Below are positions 45,554 to 53,795 of a DNA stretch of 64,000 nt, piece after piece (the stretch's first letter is position 1; each line of letters starts with the position of its first letter). Under the pieces are notes generated by a model. That model was given only the letters and a program-made list of their open reading frames with translations, was not told where the DNA came from and ran no database searches. The stretch covers positions 1 through 64,000 of the forward strand of contig NZ_VUKA01000001.1 of assembly GCF_008386565.1 (NCBI RefSeq). The letters are read 5' to 3'. Made by a program: the position numbers and the translations under genes. This stretch comes from Teichococcus oryzae (GTDB taxonomy: Bacteria; Pseudomonadota; Alphaproteobacteria; Acetobacterales; Acetobacteraceae).

Positions 45554-46270
45554 CTAGTCCCCGACAAAGGCGCGCAGCACGGGCGACGGCACGATGCGGG
45601 TGCGCCAAAGCCCGTCCCGTTCCTGGCGGTGGCTGACCAGCCCGGCGAGGCAGGCGCCCCCCAGGTCGATCACGGCGCCGCCGGATTCGCCCGGCTCCAG
45701 CCGCAGCGGCAGCTCGGCATAACCCCCATGCAGCGGGCTTGCCTCGCGCACCAGGGCGGCGATCTCGGTCACCGCACGGCGGCGCGGCGTGTCCACCAGC
45801 ACGCGCTGCCCCGGCCGCGGCGGGGCGGCGCAAAGCGGCAGGGCGGGAACATCCGGCGGCAATGGCGCGGTGCGCAGCAGCGCCACGTCCCGCCCACCGA
45901 CATAGAAGGTGCCGATGCCGGCCGCGAGGTCCGCCTGGCCCTTGCGCAGGATCTCCGCCTCCCAGTTCCGGCCGGCGAAGCGCAGCGAGGCCGGTGCCGC
46001 CCCCCGGCCGCAGCCATGCAGCAGCGCCTGGGTGCCATCCACCAGATGCGCCGCCGTGAGGAAGCGCCGCCGCCCGATATGCACCGCGACGCCGCTGGAG
46101 CGGCATTCCGGCCCCGGGCCGGCGCTGACGGCGGCGAGGCTGTCGCGCTCCTCCGGCCAATCGCGGGTGGCGCCGGGAGCGGTGCAGGCCGCCGGCAGCA
46201 GCAGGGCGCACAACAGGGCGGCCGCGCGCCGGCCCGGGCGTGGAGCGGGACGGGAGGCGGGGTTGCGCAT
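45554..46270 (-). CDS. Trypsin-like serine protease, predicted lipoprotein
   Basis: A 238-residue protease. A signal peptide ends in the lipobox LPAAC with Cys29, so it is probably anchored to a membrane. The catalytic triad is visible: His75 in FLTAAHLVDG, Asp128 in GGRDVALLRT and Ser196 in EPGESGGAV. This is the chymotrypsin-fold S1 pattern without a PDZ domain, unlike DegP. ATG at 46270 fits the signal peptide; 46279 and 46321 are alternatives. It sits between a glycosyltransferase and lptF, so it may act in the envelope, but the target is unknown. Confidence 0.82.
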   Translation of the reverse strand: MRNPASRPAPRPGRRAAALLCALLLPAACTAPGATRDWPEERDSLAAVSAGPGPECRSSGVAVHIGRRRFLTAAHLVDGTQALLHGCGRGAAPASLRFAGRNWEAEILRKGQADLAAGIGTFYVGGRDVALLRTAPLPPDVPALPLCAAPPRPGQRVLVDTPRRRAVTEIAALVREASPLHGGYAELPLRLEPGESGGAVIDLGGACLAGLVSHRQERDGLWRTRIVPSPVLRAFVGD

Positions 46271-46317
46271 GCGGCCCATCCTGGCGGGCCGCGCGGCGCG
46301 GCGCAGCCGAATTCGCA

Positions 46318-47436
46318 TCACTTCATGAAGAAGCTCTTGCAGCGCGCCTCGCGCCCGCGCAGCAGGCTGGTGCGGATGTGGCGCACCGTGCTCTTGCCCA
46401 CATTGCGCTCGAAATAGCCCTCATCCTCGGGAACGCGGTCCATCAGCAGGCGCCATAGATCCAGGATGTCCTGCCGCGTCGCCGGCCGGTCGGGGTTGAA
46501 CAGGCGCTGCCGCATCGCCTCCAGATCCGCCATGAACCGCCCGGCGCGGTAATCGGCGTGGTGCGCGCGCTTGGCGGCGGCGAAGCCCTCGAGCTGCGCC
46601 GCCGTCAGCCGGGGCGGCTCGGCCGGCCATTCGGCGGCGTAGTCCATGGCGTCGAAGCCGTGGCGCTGGAAGCTGGCCTCGCGGAAGGACTGGCCCTGCT
46701 TGCCGATATAGCGGGCATAGCAGACATCGGTGTTGATCCGCGCGAAGCCCAGATCGGCCGCGGCCATGGTCTTGGCCACGTCCTGGGAGGACTGGGTGCT
46801 GGCCACCGCCTTGTCCAGGTAGCATTCCACCAGCCGCAGATGCGGCCGCGCCTGGTAGTCGGTTTCGTTCCAGATCGTGTGGAAGGGCGCCAGCCAGGGC
46901 TGCATGGCCTGCCAGCAGGCCCGCGTCAGCCCGAAGCCCCAATGGTGCTCCAGCGGGATCAGGCCGGGCCGCGCTGGGTCGGCGGGCTGCCGGTGGTTGC
47001 CATAGGCCGCGAAATAGCCGAGCCGCGGGTGATCCGCCGCCTGGACCCGGATCGCCTCCAGCATGGCGAGGTAGTGGGGGCCAAGCTCCAGGTCTTCCTC
47101 GAAGAAATAGCCGACCTCGGCACCGAGCCGCTCGAACACCAGGGACTCGCCGCGATGCAGGTTCAGGGCGATGCCGAGATTGCGGGGGGAGGCATGCACC
47201 TTGCCCTGCGGGAACTCGGCCTGGAAGGCGGCGATGCTGGCGGCGATCGCCTCGTCCTCGGCGAAGCGCATGCCGGAACGGGGGGAGATGGCGCCATCCT
47301 GCATCAGGTGGATGTTGCGCCCATCCAGCACCACGCCCTGCTGCGCCTTCAGCGACCGGCAAAGCCGTTCCAGGTAATCGGGCCGGTTGAAGGCGAAGAT
47401 GACGATGGGAACCGGAACAGGCCGGGCTTCAGGCAT
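46318..47436 (-). CDS. Glycosyltransferase with C-terminal DUF4214-like segment
   Basis: A 372-residue protein. The first 250 residues have a GT-A fold pattern (PIVIFAFNRPDYLERLCRSL; SPRNLGIALNLH; acidic FFEEDLELGPHYL as the metal site), reminiscent of GNT-I-like transferases. The last 60 residues (DILDLWRLLMDRVPEDEGY) resemble DUF4214. Acceptor and donor are unknown. The ATG at 47436 overlaps the sua5 stop by eight bases; the frame beyond is shadow sequence. Confidence 0.78.
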   Translation of the reverse strand: MPEARPVPVPIVIFAFNRPDYLERLCRSLKAQQGVVLDGRNIHLMQDGAISPRSGMRFAEDEAIAASIAAFQAEFPQGKVHASPRNLGIALNLHRGESLVFERLGAEVGYFFEEDLELGPHYLAMLEAIRVQAADHPRLGYFAAYGNHRQPADPARPGLIPLEHHWGFGLTRACWQAMQPWLAPFHTIWNETDYQARPHLRLVECYLDKAVASTQSSQDVAKTMAAADLGFARINTDVCYARYIGKQGQSFREASFQRHGFDAMDYAAEWPAEPPRLTAAQLEGFAAAKRAHHADYRAGRFMADLEAMRQRLFNPDRPATRQDILDLWRLLMDRVPEDEGYFERNVGKSTVRHIRTSLLRGREARCKSFFMK

Positions 47437-48427
47437 CGGCTTTGCTTCCCTGGCCTTGCCGGGGGCGCGGCGCGGCGGCGCGGCGAAGCCGGTCGCGGAT
47501 CGCGGCGCCGAGTCCTTCCTCCGGCACCGGCATGGCGGCGATGCCGGTGAGGCCGAGTCGCTGCCCCTCCGCATCCAGCCAGCGCAGCCCGGCGAACAGC
47601 CGGGCGGCTGCCTCCACCGTGTCGCGCCCGGCGCTGAGCTGGAACACCAGCCCGGCGCCCGGCGGCGGCGGCCCGAAGGCCAGTAGCGCTTCCGCGCGCT
47701 GCGCCGCCTCGGCGTCGAGCCGCACGGGCAGGGCGGGCGCGTAGTGGGAGGTCATCATGCCCGGCGCCTTCAGCCCGCCCGCCGCCTCGGCCACCGTGCC
47801 GGGGCGCCCGATCGGGCCAAGCAGCGCTGCCAGCGCCGCCTCCGGCACGCCGCCGGGGCGCAGAAGAACCGGGGTCGCGCCGGTGAGGTCGAGCACGGTG
47901 CTTTCCACCCCGACCGCGCAGGGGCCGCCATCCAGCACGGCGGCGATGCGCCCTTCCAGCCCGTCCAGCACATGTGCCGCCGTGGTCGGCGACACGGCGC
48001 CGGACCGGTTGGCGGAAGGCGCCGCCACCGGAATGCCCGCCTGCTCCAGCAGCGCATGCGCCAGCGGATGCGCCGGCACCCGCACCGCGAGGGAGGAAAG
48101 GCCGGCGCCGGTCAGCAGGTCGATGGCGGAATCCGGGGCGCGCGGCAGCACCAGGGTCAGCGGGCCGGGCCAGAAGCGCGCCGCCACGGCGCGGGCGCGG
48201 TCATCGGCCAGCACCTCGCGGAAGGCGGCCTCGGCCGAGGCGAAATGGCTGATCAGCGGGTTGAAGGAAGGGCGCCCCTTGGCGGCGTAGATCGCGGCCA
48301 CCGCGGCCGGGTTTCGCGCATCGCCGCCGAGGCCGTAGACCGTTTCCGTCGGAAAGGCGACCAGCTCCCCCGTCCGCAGCAGGGCGGCGGCGCGCGATAC
48401 ATCCCCAGGCGTCAGGCGGAGGGTCAT
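47429..48427 (-). CDS. L-threonylcarbamoyladenylate synthase (Sua5 type)
   Basis: A 332-residue enzyme that makes threonylcarbamoyl-AMP from threonine, bicarbonate and ATP for tRNA t6A37. The YrdC domain (LVAFPTETVYGLGGDA, KGRPSFNPLI, PSANRSGAVSPTTAAHV) is followed by a linker PGMMTSHYAP and a C-terminal Sua5 domain. It is therefore the long Sua5 form rather than short TsaC. ATG at 48427 follows cysQ by seven bases. MtaB, encoded elsewhere in this window, further modifies t6A. Confidence 0.93.
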   Translation of the reverse strand: MTLRLTPGDVSRAAALLRTGELVAFPTETVYGLGGDARNPAAVAAIYAAKGRPSFNPLISHFASAEAAFREVLADDRARAVAARFWPGPLTLVLPRAPDSAIDLLTGAGLSSLAVRVPAHPLAHALLEQAGIPVAAPSANRSGAVSPTTAAHVLDGLEGRIAAVLDGGPCAVGVESTVLDLTGATPVLLRPGGVPEAALAALLGPIGRPGTVAEAAGGLKAPGMMTSHYAPALPVRLDAEAAQRAEALLAFGPPPPGAGLVFQLSAGRDTVEAAARLFAGLRWLDAEGQRLGLTGIAAMPVPEEGLGAAIRDRLRRAAAPRPRQGQGSKADA

Positions 48428-48434
48428 GGCGGCG

Positions 48435-49199
48435 TCAGGCGGCGCCGTGGCACAGGAAGGGCGGGTTCTCCCAGAGCGGCTTGCCATAGGCGAGCGGCGC
48501 GCCGTCGAAGGTGGCGCAGCGGCCGCCGGCGGCCAGCAGCACGGCTTCCGGCGCCGCCGTGTCCCATTCCATGGTGCGGCCGAAGCGCGGGTAAACATCG
48601 CCCGCCCCTTCCGCCAGGCGGCAGAACTTCACCGCCGAGCCGATCTTGACGATCCGCGCCACCTTCTGGCCATCGAGGAACTGGTCCAGGCGCGGGTCGT
48701 CGCCATGATGGCGGCTGGCCATCACCGTCAGGCCTTCGGCGGGCACGCGGCGGGCGGCGATCGGGCGGTCCGCGCCATCGGCCCTGCGCTTCCAGGCGCC
48801 GACCCCGATGATGCCGGTGAACAACTCGCCATAGGCCGGGATGGCCACGGCGCCGAGCAGCGGCCGGCCGCGCTCCACCAGCCCGATATTCACCGTGAAC
48901 TCGGCCCGGCCGGCGGCGAATTCCCGCGTCCCGTCCAGCGGGTCCACCAGCCAGTAGCGATCCGCGTCGGTGGTGACGTCGCTGACCGAGCATTCCTCCT
49001 CCGCCACCACGGGAATGTCCGGCGCCGCCGCGCGGAGGCCTTCGGCGATGATCGCCTCGGCCAGCCGGTCGGCGGCGGTCACGGGGCTCATGTCGTCCTT
49101 GCGTTCCACCGCGAAGCCGGCATCGCGGACGGACAGGATGGCGGCGGCGGCGCTTTGGGCCAGGCGGGCGGCGAGGGCGAGGAGTTCGGCATCGGTCAT
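48435..49199 (-). CDS. cysQ: CysQ-type 3'(2'),5'-bisphosphate nucleotidase
   Basis: A 254-residue member of the inositol monophosphatase superfamily. Metal-site motifs are VVAEEECS, WLVDPLDGTREFAAG and the C-terminal MEWDTAAPEAVLLAAGG. The DGTREF variant is the CysQ form, which hydrolyses 3'-phosphoadenosine 5'-phosphate from sulfate assimilation. It is the first gene of the long minus-strand run and is divergent from pepA with a 191-bp gap that holds no clear promoter motif. Confidence 0.9.
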   Translation of the reverse strand: MTDAELLALAARLAQSAAAAILSVRDAGFAVERKDDMSPVTAADRLAEAIIAEGLRAAAPDIPVVAEEECSVSDVTTDADRYWLVDPLDGTREFAAGRAEFTVNIGLVERGRPLLGAVAIPAYGELFTGIIGVGAWKRRADGADRPIAARRVPAEGLTVMASRHHGDDPRLDQFLDGQKVARIVKIGSAVKFCRLAEGAGDVYPRFGRTMEWDTAAPEAVLLAAGGRCATFDGAPLAYGKPLWENPPFLCHGAA

Positions 49200-49390
49200 C
49201 GTGCCAAGGGTGTAGCACCACGCGCCGCGCGCCGCCGCATCCCCAGGCGGAAAAATGCGCCCCGTCGCCGCGCCCGCCCTTTCCCGCGCCTGCCCTTGCC
49301 TCCGCTGGATGGCCTCCCCTGGCGATCTCGGCTGCGGGTGTTATCGTTTTGTCCCGTGGCCCGCTCCGCGCCGCAGATCTGGAGTCCCCG

Positions 49391-50872
49391 ATGTCCGACA
49401 TTCACTTCGTCAAGCCCGCCTTGCCCCGCGCCGGCGCGCTGGTGCTGCCGCTGGCGGAAGGCTTCACCCTGGCCGGGCTGGCGCAACAGGCGAACGAGGC
49501 GTCCGGCGGGGCCGTGGCGCGCGGGCTGGAGGCGGCCGGCTTCAAGGGCAAGAAGGGGCAAAGCTGCACCCTGTGGGCGCCGGGCGGCGGCAAGGACCAC
49601 CTGTCGCGGATCGTCGCCATCGGGCTTGGCGCCGCGCCCGATGCCAGCGCGGCCGAGGCGGCGGGCGGGGCCACCTATCCGCTGGTGTCGGCCGAGCCGG
49701 AGGTGGTGATCGCGGCGGATGGCATGAACGCCGCCCTGGCCGCCAGCTTCGCCTTCGGCGTGACGCTGCGCGGCTACCGCTTCGACAAATACCGCACCAA
49801 GGAAAGCGCCGAGGACAAGCCCAAGCTGGTCCGGCTCAGCCTGGCCACCGCCGAGCCGGAGGCCGCGCGCGCCGCCCATGCGCCGCTGGCCGCCATCGCC
49901 CATGGCGTGTTCGTGGCGCGCGACCTGGTCAGCGAGCCGCCCAACGTGCTGCACCCGACCGAAATGGCCAATCGCTGCAAGGCGCTGGAAAAGCTCGGCG
50001 TTTCGGTCGAGATCCTGGAGCCCGGGGATCTCCGGCGCCTCGGCTTCCGGGCGCTGCTCGGCGTGGCCATGGGCAGCGCGCAGGAGCCGCGCGTGGTGGT
50101 GATGCAATGGAATGGCGGCGCCGAGGGCGCGGCCCCGGTGTCCTTCATCGGCAAGGGCGTCACCTTCGATACCGGCGGCATCTCCATCAAGCCGGCCGCC
50201 GGGATGGAGGACATGAAGTTCGACATGGCCGGCGCCGGGGCGGTGATCGGGCTGATGGCGGCGCTGGCCGGGCGCAAGGCCAAGGTCAATGCGGTGGGCG
50301 TGGTTGGGCTGGTGGAGAACATGCCCTCCGGCACGGCGCAGCGCCCGGGGGACGTGGTGAAGTCGCTTTCCGGCCAGACCATCGAGGTGATCAACACCGA
50401 CGCCGAGGGCCGCCTCGTGCTGGCCGACGTGCTCTGGTACGCGCGGGAGCGCTTCAAGCCGCGCTTCATGGTGGACCTCGCCACCCTGACCGGCGCCATC
50501 ATCGTGGCGCTGGGGCATGAGCATGCGGGGCTGTTCAGCAATGACGACGCCCTGGCCCAGCAGCTCGCCGCCGCCGGCACCGCCACGGGGGAGGCGCTGT
50601 GGCGCATGCCGCTGGGCGAGGAATACGACAAGAAGATCAAGTCCGACATCGCCGACATGAAGAATGTCGGCGGCCGGCCGGGCGGCTCGATCACCGCGGC
50701 GCAGTTCATCCAGCGCTTCGTCGACACGCGCGACGGCCATGTGGCCTGGGCGCATCTCGACATCGCCGGCACCGCCTGGGCCACCAAGCCCACCGCCACC
50801 GTGCCGAAGGGGGCGACGGGCTTCGGCGTGCGGCTGCTCGACCGGCTGGTGGCCGAGCATTACGAGGGCTGA
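49391..50872 (+). CDS. pepA: M17 leucyl aminopeptidase
   Basis: A 493-residue two-zinc aminopeptidase. The N-terminal macro-like domain is followed by the catalytic domain with GKGVTFDTGGISIKP (metal-binding Lys and Asp, catalytic Lys), KFDMAGAGAV (Asp) and NTDAEGRLVLADVL (Asp, Glu, catalytic Arg). All residues needed by E. coli PepA are present and length is standard. ATG at 49391 gives the normal MSDIHFVKP start. A second M17 gene begins 13 bases after its stop. Confidence 0.96.
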   Translation: MSDIHFVKPALPRAGALVLPLAEGFTLAGLAQQANEASGGAVARGLEAAGFKGKKGQSCTLWAPGGGKDHLSRIVAIGLGAAPDASAAEAAGGATYPLVSAEPEVVIAADGMNAALAASFAFGVTLRGYRFDKYRTKESAEDKPKLVRLSLATAEPEAARAAHAPLAAIAHGVFVARDLVSEPPNVLHPTEMANRCKALEKLGVSVEILEPGDLRRLGFRALLGVAMGSAQEPRVVVMQWNGGAEGAAPVSFIGKGVTFDTGGISIKPAAGMEDMKFDMAGAGAVIGLMAALAGRKAKVNAVGVVGLVENMPSGTAQRPGDVVKSLSGQTIEVINTDAEGRLVLADVLWYARERFKPRFMVDLATLTGAIIVALGHEHAGLFSNDDALAQQLAAAGTATGEALWRMPLGEEYDKKIKSDIADMKNVGGRPGGSITAAQFIQRFVDTRDGHVAWAHLDIAGTAWATKPTATVPKGATGFGVRLLDRLVAEHYEG

Positions 50873-50885
50873 CGGACCCCGCCTG

Positions 50886-52241
50886 ATGCGGCTGCGGCTG
50901 CGTGGCCGGCTGGGCCCGCGGGCGGCCTCCCGCCCGCGCATCCTGCCCGATCCCTCCCTGCCGCGTGGGGCCGCCTTCTGGTGGGGCGGGATGCTGCGCA
51001 TCGGCGGTGCCGAGCCTGAGCGCGCCGGGGCCGCGGCCGTGCTGGCGCTGCCCGCCGGCACGCGGCGCGCCGTGCTGGATGCGCGCGCGCTGGCACCGGA
51101 CGCGGCGGTGGCGATGGCCGGCGGCATGGCATTGCGGGCGCCGCGCGGTTTCCGCCTGGATCTCTGGCACGATGATCCGGAGGCGCTGGCGCCGCTTTGG
51201 CAACGGGCGCGCGCGGTGCTGCGCGGCGTGGCGCTGGCGCGGCGGCTGGTCGCCTCGCCAGGCAATGTGCTGACACCCCGGCGCTTCGCCCACCGGCTGA
51301 AGCGGCTGGAGCGGCATGGCATCGCGGTGCATGTGCTGGGGCCGAAGCGGTTGCGGCAGGCCGGGTTCGGCGCCCTGCTGGCGGTGGGGCAGGGCTCCGC
51401 CAATCCGCCAAGGCTCGCCGTGCTGCGCTGGGCCGGGCGCATCCCGGTGGCGCCGCTGGTGCTGGTGGGCAAGGGCATCACCTTCGACACGGGCGGGCTG
51501 TCCCTCAAGCGCGGCCCGGGAATGGAGGTGATGGCCGGGGACATGGCCGGCGCCGCCGCCTGCGCGGGCGCGATGCTGGCGGCGGCGCTGCGCAACAGTC
51601 CGGCGCCGCTGGCCGCCGTGCTGCCGCTCGCCGAGAACAGCCCGGGCGCCGCCGCCTGCCGCCCCGGTGACGTCATCACCACCCTGTCCGGCCAGACGGT
51701 GGAGGTGGTGGACACCGACGCCGAGGGGCGCCTCGTCCTGGCCGACGCGCTGAACTACGCGGTGCGCGCCTTCCGCCCGGAGGCGGTGGTGGACCTGGCG
51801 ACCCTGACCGGCGCCGCCATCGCCGCGCTGGGGCATGAGCGGGCGGCGATCTTCACCAATGATCCGCCTTTGGCGGCAGCGCTGTGCGCGGCGGGGGAGG
51901 CGGTGGGGGAGCGCCTTTGGCCGCTGCCGGTGACGGAAGCGGATGACGAGGCCTTGCGCAGCGACATCGCCGACCTTCGGCAATGCTGCCCTTCCGGGCC
52001 GCAGGGGCGGCATGTGCCGGATGCCAGCCATGCCGCCGCCTTTCTGCACCGTTTCCTGGGGCCGCACCCGCCGGCCTGGGCGCATCTGGACATCGCCGGC
52101 ACCATCGGCGAGGAGGTCCGCTGGCGACCGGAAGGCGATGCCGCGTCGCCGGACACGCCCCTGACCGTGCCGGGCGGCTTCGGCGTGCGCCTGCTGGATG
52201 CGCTGGTGGCCAACCGCTTCGAGGACCCGCACCGCATATGA
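50886..52241 (+). CDS. Second M17 leucyl aminopeptidase paralogue
   Basis: A 451-residue M17 peptidase next to pepA. The catalytic domain keeps GKGITFDTGGLSLKR, GDMAGAAACAG and DTDAEGRLVLADAL, so all metal and catalytic residues are present; the family SIKP is SLKR. The N-terminal domain is shorter and more diverged than in PepA. It has an inserted loop with a Cys pair (LRQCCPSG) near residue 365. It is probably active with a different peptide preference. It ends in an ATGA overlap with holC, the pepA-holC order seen in many proteobacteria. Confidence 0.92.
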   Translation: MRLRLRGRLGPRAASRPRILPDPSLPRGAAFWWGGMLRIGGAEPERAGAAAVLALPAGTRRAVLDARALAPDAAVAMAGGMALRAPRGFRLDLWHDDPEALAPLWQRARAVLRGVALARRLVASPGNVLTPRRFAHRLKRLERHGIAVHVLGPKRLRQAGFGALLAVGQGSANPPRLAVLRWAGRIPVAPLVLVGKGITFDTGGLSLKRGPGMEVMAGDMAGAAACAGAMLAAALRNSPAPLAAVLPLAENSPGAAACRPGDVITTLSGQTVEVVDTDAEGRLVLADALNYAVRAFRPEAVVDLATLTGAAIAALGHERAAIFTNDPPLAAALCAAGEAVGERLWPLPVTEADDEALRSDIADLRQCCPSGPQGRHVPDASHAAAFLHRFLGPHPPAWAHLDIAGTIGEEVRWRPEGDAASPDTPLTVPGGFGVRLLDALVANRFEDPHRI

Positions 52242-52687
52242 GCGAGATCGGCTTCTACCACCTGACCCGCACCCCGATGGAAGCGGCGCTGCCGAAGCTG
52301 CTTGGCCGCGTGCTGGCGCAGGGCGGGCGGGCGGTGGTGCAATTGGGGGACGCGGCCCGGCTCGACAGCCTCGATGCCTCCCTCTGGCTCTGCGCCGATC
52401 CGGACTGGCTGCCGCATGGCTCGGCCCGCAGCACCGGAAATCCCGACCTGCAGCCGATCTGGCTGACCACGGAGGAAGAGGCCCCGAACGGCGCCCGCTT
52501 CCTGTTCCTGGTGGATGGCGCGTCCAGCAGCCGGCTGGAGGCCTTCGACCGGGTATTCGACCTGTTCGATGGCGGGGACGAGGCAGCGGTGCAGGCGGCG
52601 CGGCAACGCTGGTCCGCCGCGCGGGCGGCCGGCCACAGCCTCACCTACTGGCAGCAGGAGGAGCGCGGCTGGCAGCGCAAGGCCTGA
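52238..52687 (+). CDS. holC: DNA polymerase III chi subunit
   Basis: A 149-residue protein with the HolC pattern: N-terminal IGFYHLTRTPMEAALPKLL, the LWLCADPDWLPHGS segment, PIWLTTEEEAPNGARFLFLVDG and the conserved FDRVFDLFDG. Chi links the clamp loader to SSB during replication. It overlaps the second aminopeptidase gene by four bases. Confidence 0.92.
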   Translation: MSEIGFYHLTRTPMEAALPKLLGRVLAQGGRAVVQLGDAARLDSLDASLWLCADPDWLPHGSARSTGNPDLQPIWLTTEEEAPNGARFLFLVDGASSSRLEAFDRVFDLFDGGDEAAVQAARQRWSAARAAGHSLTYWQQEERGWQRKA

Positions 52688-52726
52688 GCCGCGCCGGCCA
52701 GGAAAGACAGGCGCGCGGCTTCCCTT
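52687..52726. terminator. Imperfect hairpin between convergent holC and creatininase genes
   Basis: AGCCGCGCC directly at the holC stop pairs, with a two-base bulge, to GGCGCGCGGCT (52710-52720), followed by TCCCTTGT. It could serve both convergent transcripts, but the stem is imperfect and the T-tract poor. Confidence 0.3.
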
Positions 52727-52751
52727 GTGCGGTTTCTGCGCCTCGCCCTGT

Positions 52752-53546
52752 TCAGCGCGGCGCCCAGACCTGTTGCGGCGCCTGCCACAAGGCTTGGTTG
52801 CGCATGGCTTCCGCCAGCGCGTCCGACACCACCTCCAGCAGCCACGCGCCCTTTTCGGCGGTGGCGGCGCGGGGATCGCCCATCACGCCGGTGTTCGGGG
52901 CGCGCTCGGCAAAGGACCAGAAGCGGTGGAACGGGCCGCTGACGCTGGTGGCGGGGGCGGACAGGGCGCCGGCGATCTCCTCCTGCCGCACCTGGGCGGG
53001 GTCGATATGCAGCCAGAAGCTGGTTTCGGCCTCGCAGGCATGCATGACGCCGGGCTGGGTGTCGAGCACCGCGCCCAGTTTCTCGCCCGCCACATGGAAC
53101 ACCGTGCTGGTGACCACCGGCATGGCGAACTCGACGCACAATTCCCGCGCGGCGACCGCCAGCGGGTCGATGTTGCCGCCATGGCTGTTCACCAGGAACA
53201 GCCTTTGGAAGCCCTGCGCCTTGAGCGAGCGGCAGACACAGGCCAGCACGGCGCGGAAGGCGGCATAGTCCAGCGTGATGGTGCCGCCGAAGGGCAGGTG
53301 ATGCTCCGACATGCCGGTCCACATCGGCGGCAGCACCACGACGGGCTGTTCGGCGCCCGCCTTGCGGGCCGCCATCAGGCAGCAGGCATGGCCAATCATG
53401 CTGTCGGTCCAGACCGGCAGATGCGGCCCGTGCTGTTCCAGCGAGGCTACCGGCAGCACCACCAGCGCGCCGCGTTCCGCCAGGGCGCGGAGTTCCGGCG
53501 CGGTCAGGCGCTCCCACCGGACCGCGTTCTCGGGCAGCAGGCTCAT
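52752..53546 (-). CDS. Creatininase-family amidohydrolase
   Basis: A 264-residue metal-dependent amidohydrolase. Expected metal ligands are visible: LPVASLEQHGPHLPVWTDS (Glu, His, Asp), the NSHGGN motif and a late Glu in HACEAETSFW. The family contains creatininase, formamide hydrolases of riboflavin/F420 pathways and MftE peptidases, so the substrate is open. Two ATGs compete; AGGAG with a six-base spacer favours 53546 over 53552. The gene is divergent from a TTT-type binding protein and a hydroxyacid dehydrogenase, which may belong to the same catabolic theme. Confidence 0.88.
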   Translation of the reverse strand: MSLLPENAVRWERLTAPELRALAERGALVVLPVASLEQHGPHLPVWTDSMIGHACCLMAARKAGAEQPVVVLPPMWTGMSEHHLPFGGTITLDYAAFRAVLACVCRSLKAQGFQRLFLVNSHGGNIDPLAVAARELCVEFAMPVVTSTVFHVAGEKLGAVLDTQPGVMHACEAETSFWLHIDPAQVRQEEIAGALSAPATSVSGPFHRFWSFAERAPNTGVMGDPRAATAEKGAWLLEVVSDALAEAMRNQALWQAPQQVWAPR

Positions 53547-53762
53547 CGGCATCTCCTGGTGTTTCCTGAAGGGCAGCGAACCATGACGGGGCGGCGGCGC
53601 CAAGATGGCGCGGGCGGATCGACGCCGGCCCGGCCGCCTGCCCGGCAGGGCCGGCTCCCGCTGTGCTGGCGGGCGGACAACGGCCGAAAGGCCGGCGGGC
53701 CGGGACAGGGCTTGTCGTATTGCACGATGACGTTTCTCTGTTTTAGGTTCGGAAAGGTAACA

Positions 53763-53779
53763 GCGGGTCCATAACCCGC
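53763..53779. promoter_or_regulatory. Inverted repeat before the TTT binding-protein gene
   Basis: GCGGGT (53763-53768), CCATA, ACCCGC (53774-53779), lying one base before the AGGAGG ribosome site of the next gene. The upstream 60 bases are unusually AT-rich for this genome and probably hold the promoter. The repeat could be an operator or a 5' hairpin affecting translation. The remainder of the 249-bp gap shows nothing else I can support. Confidence 0.45.
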
Positions 53780-53795
53780 AGGAGGAACGGACAAG

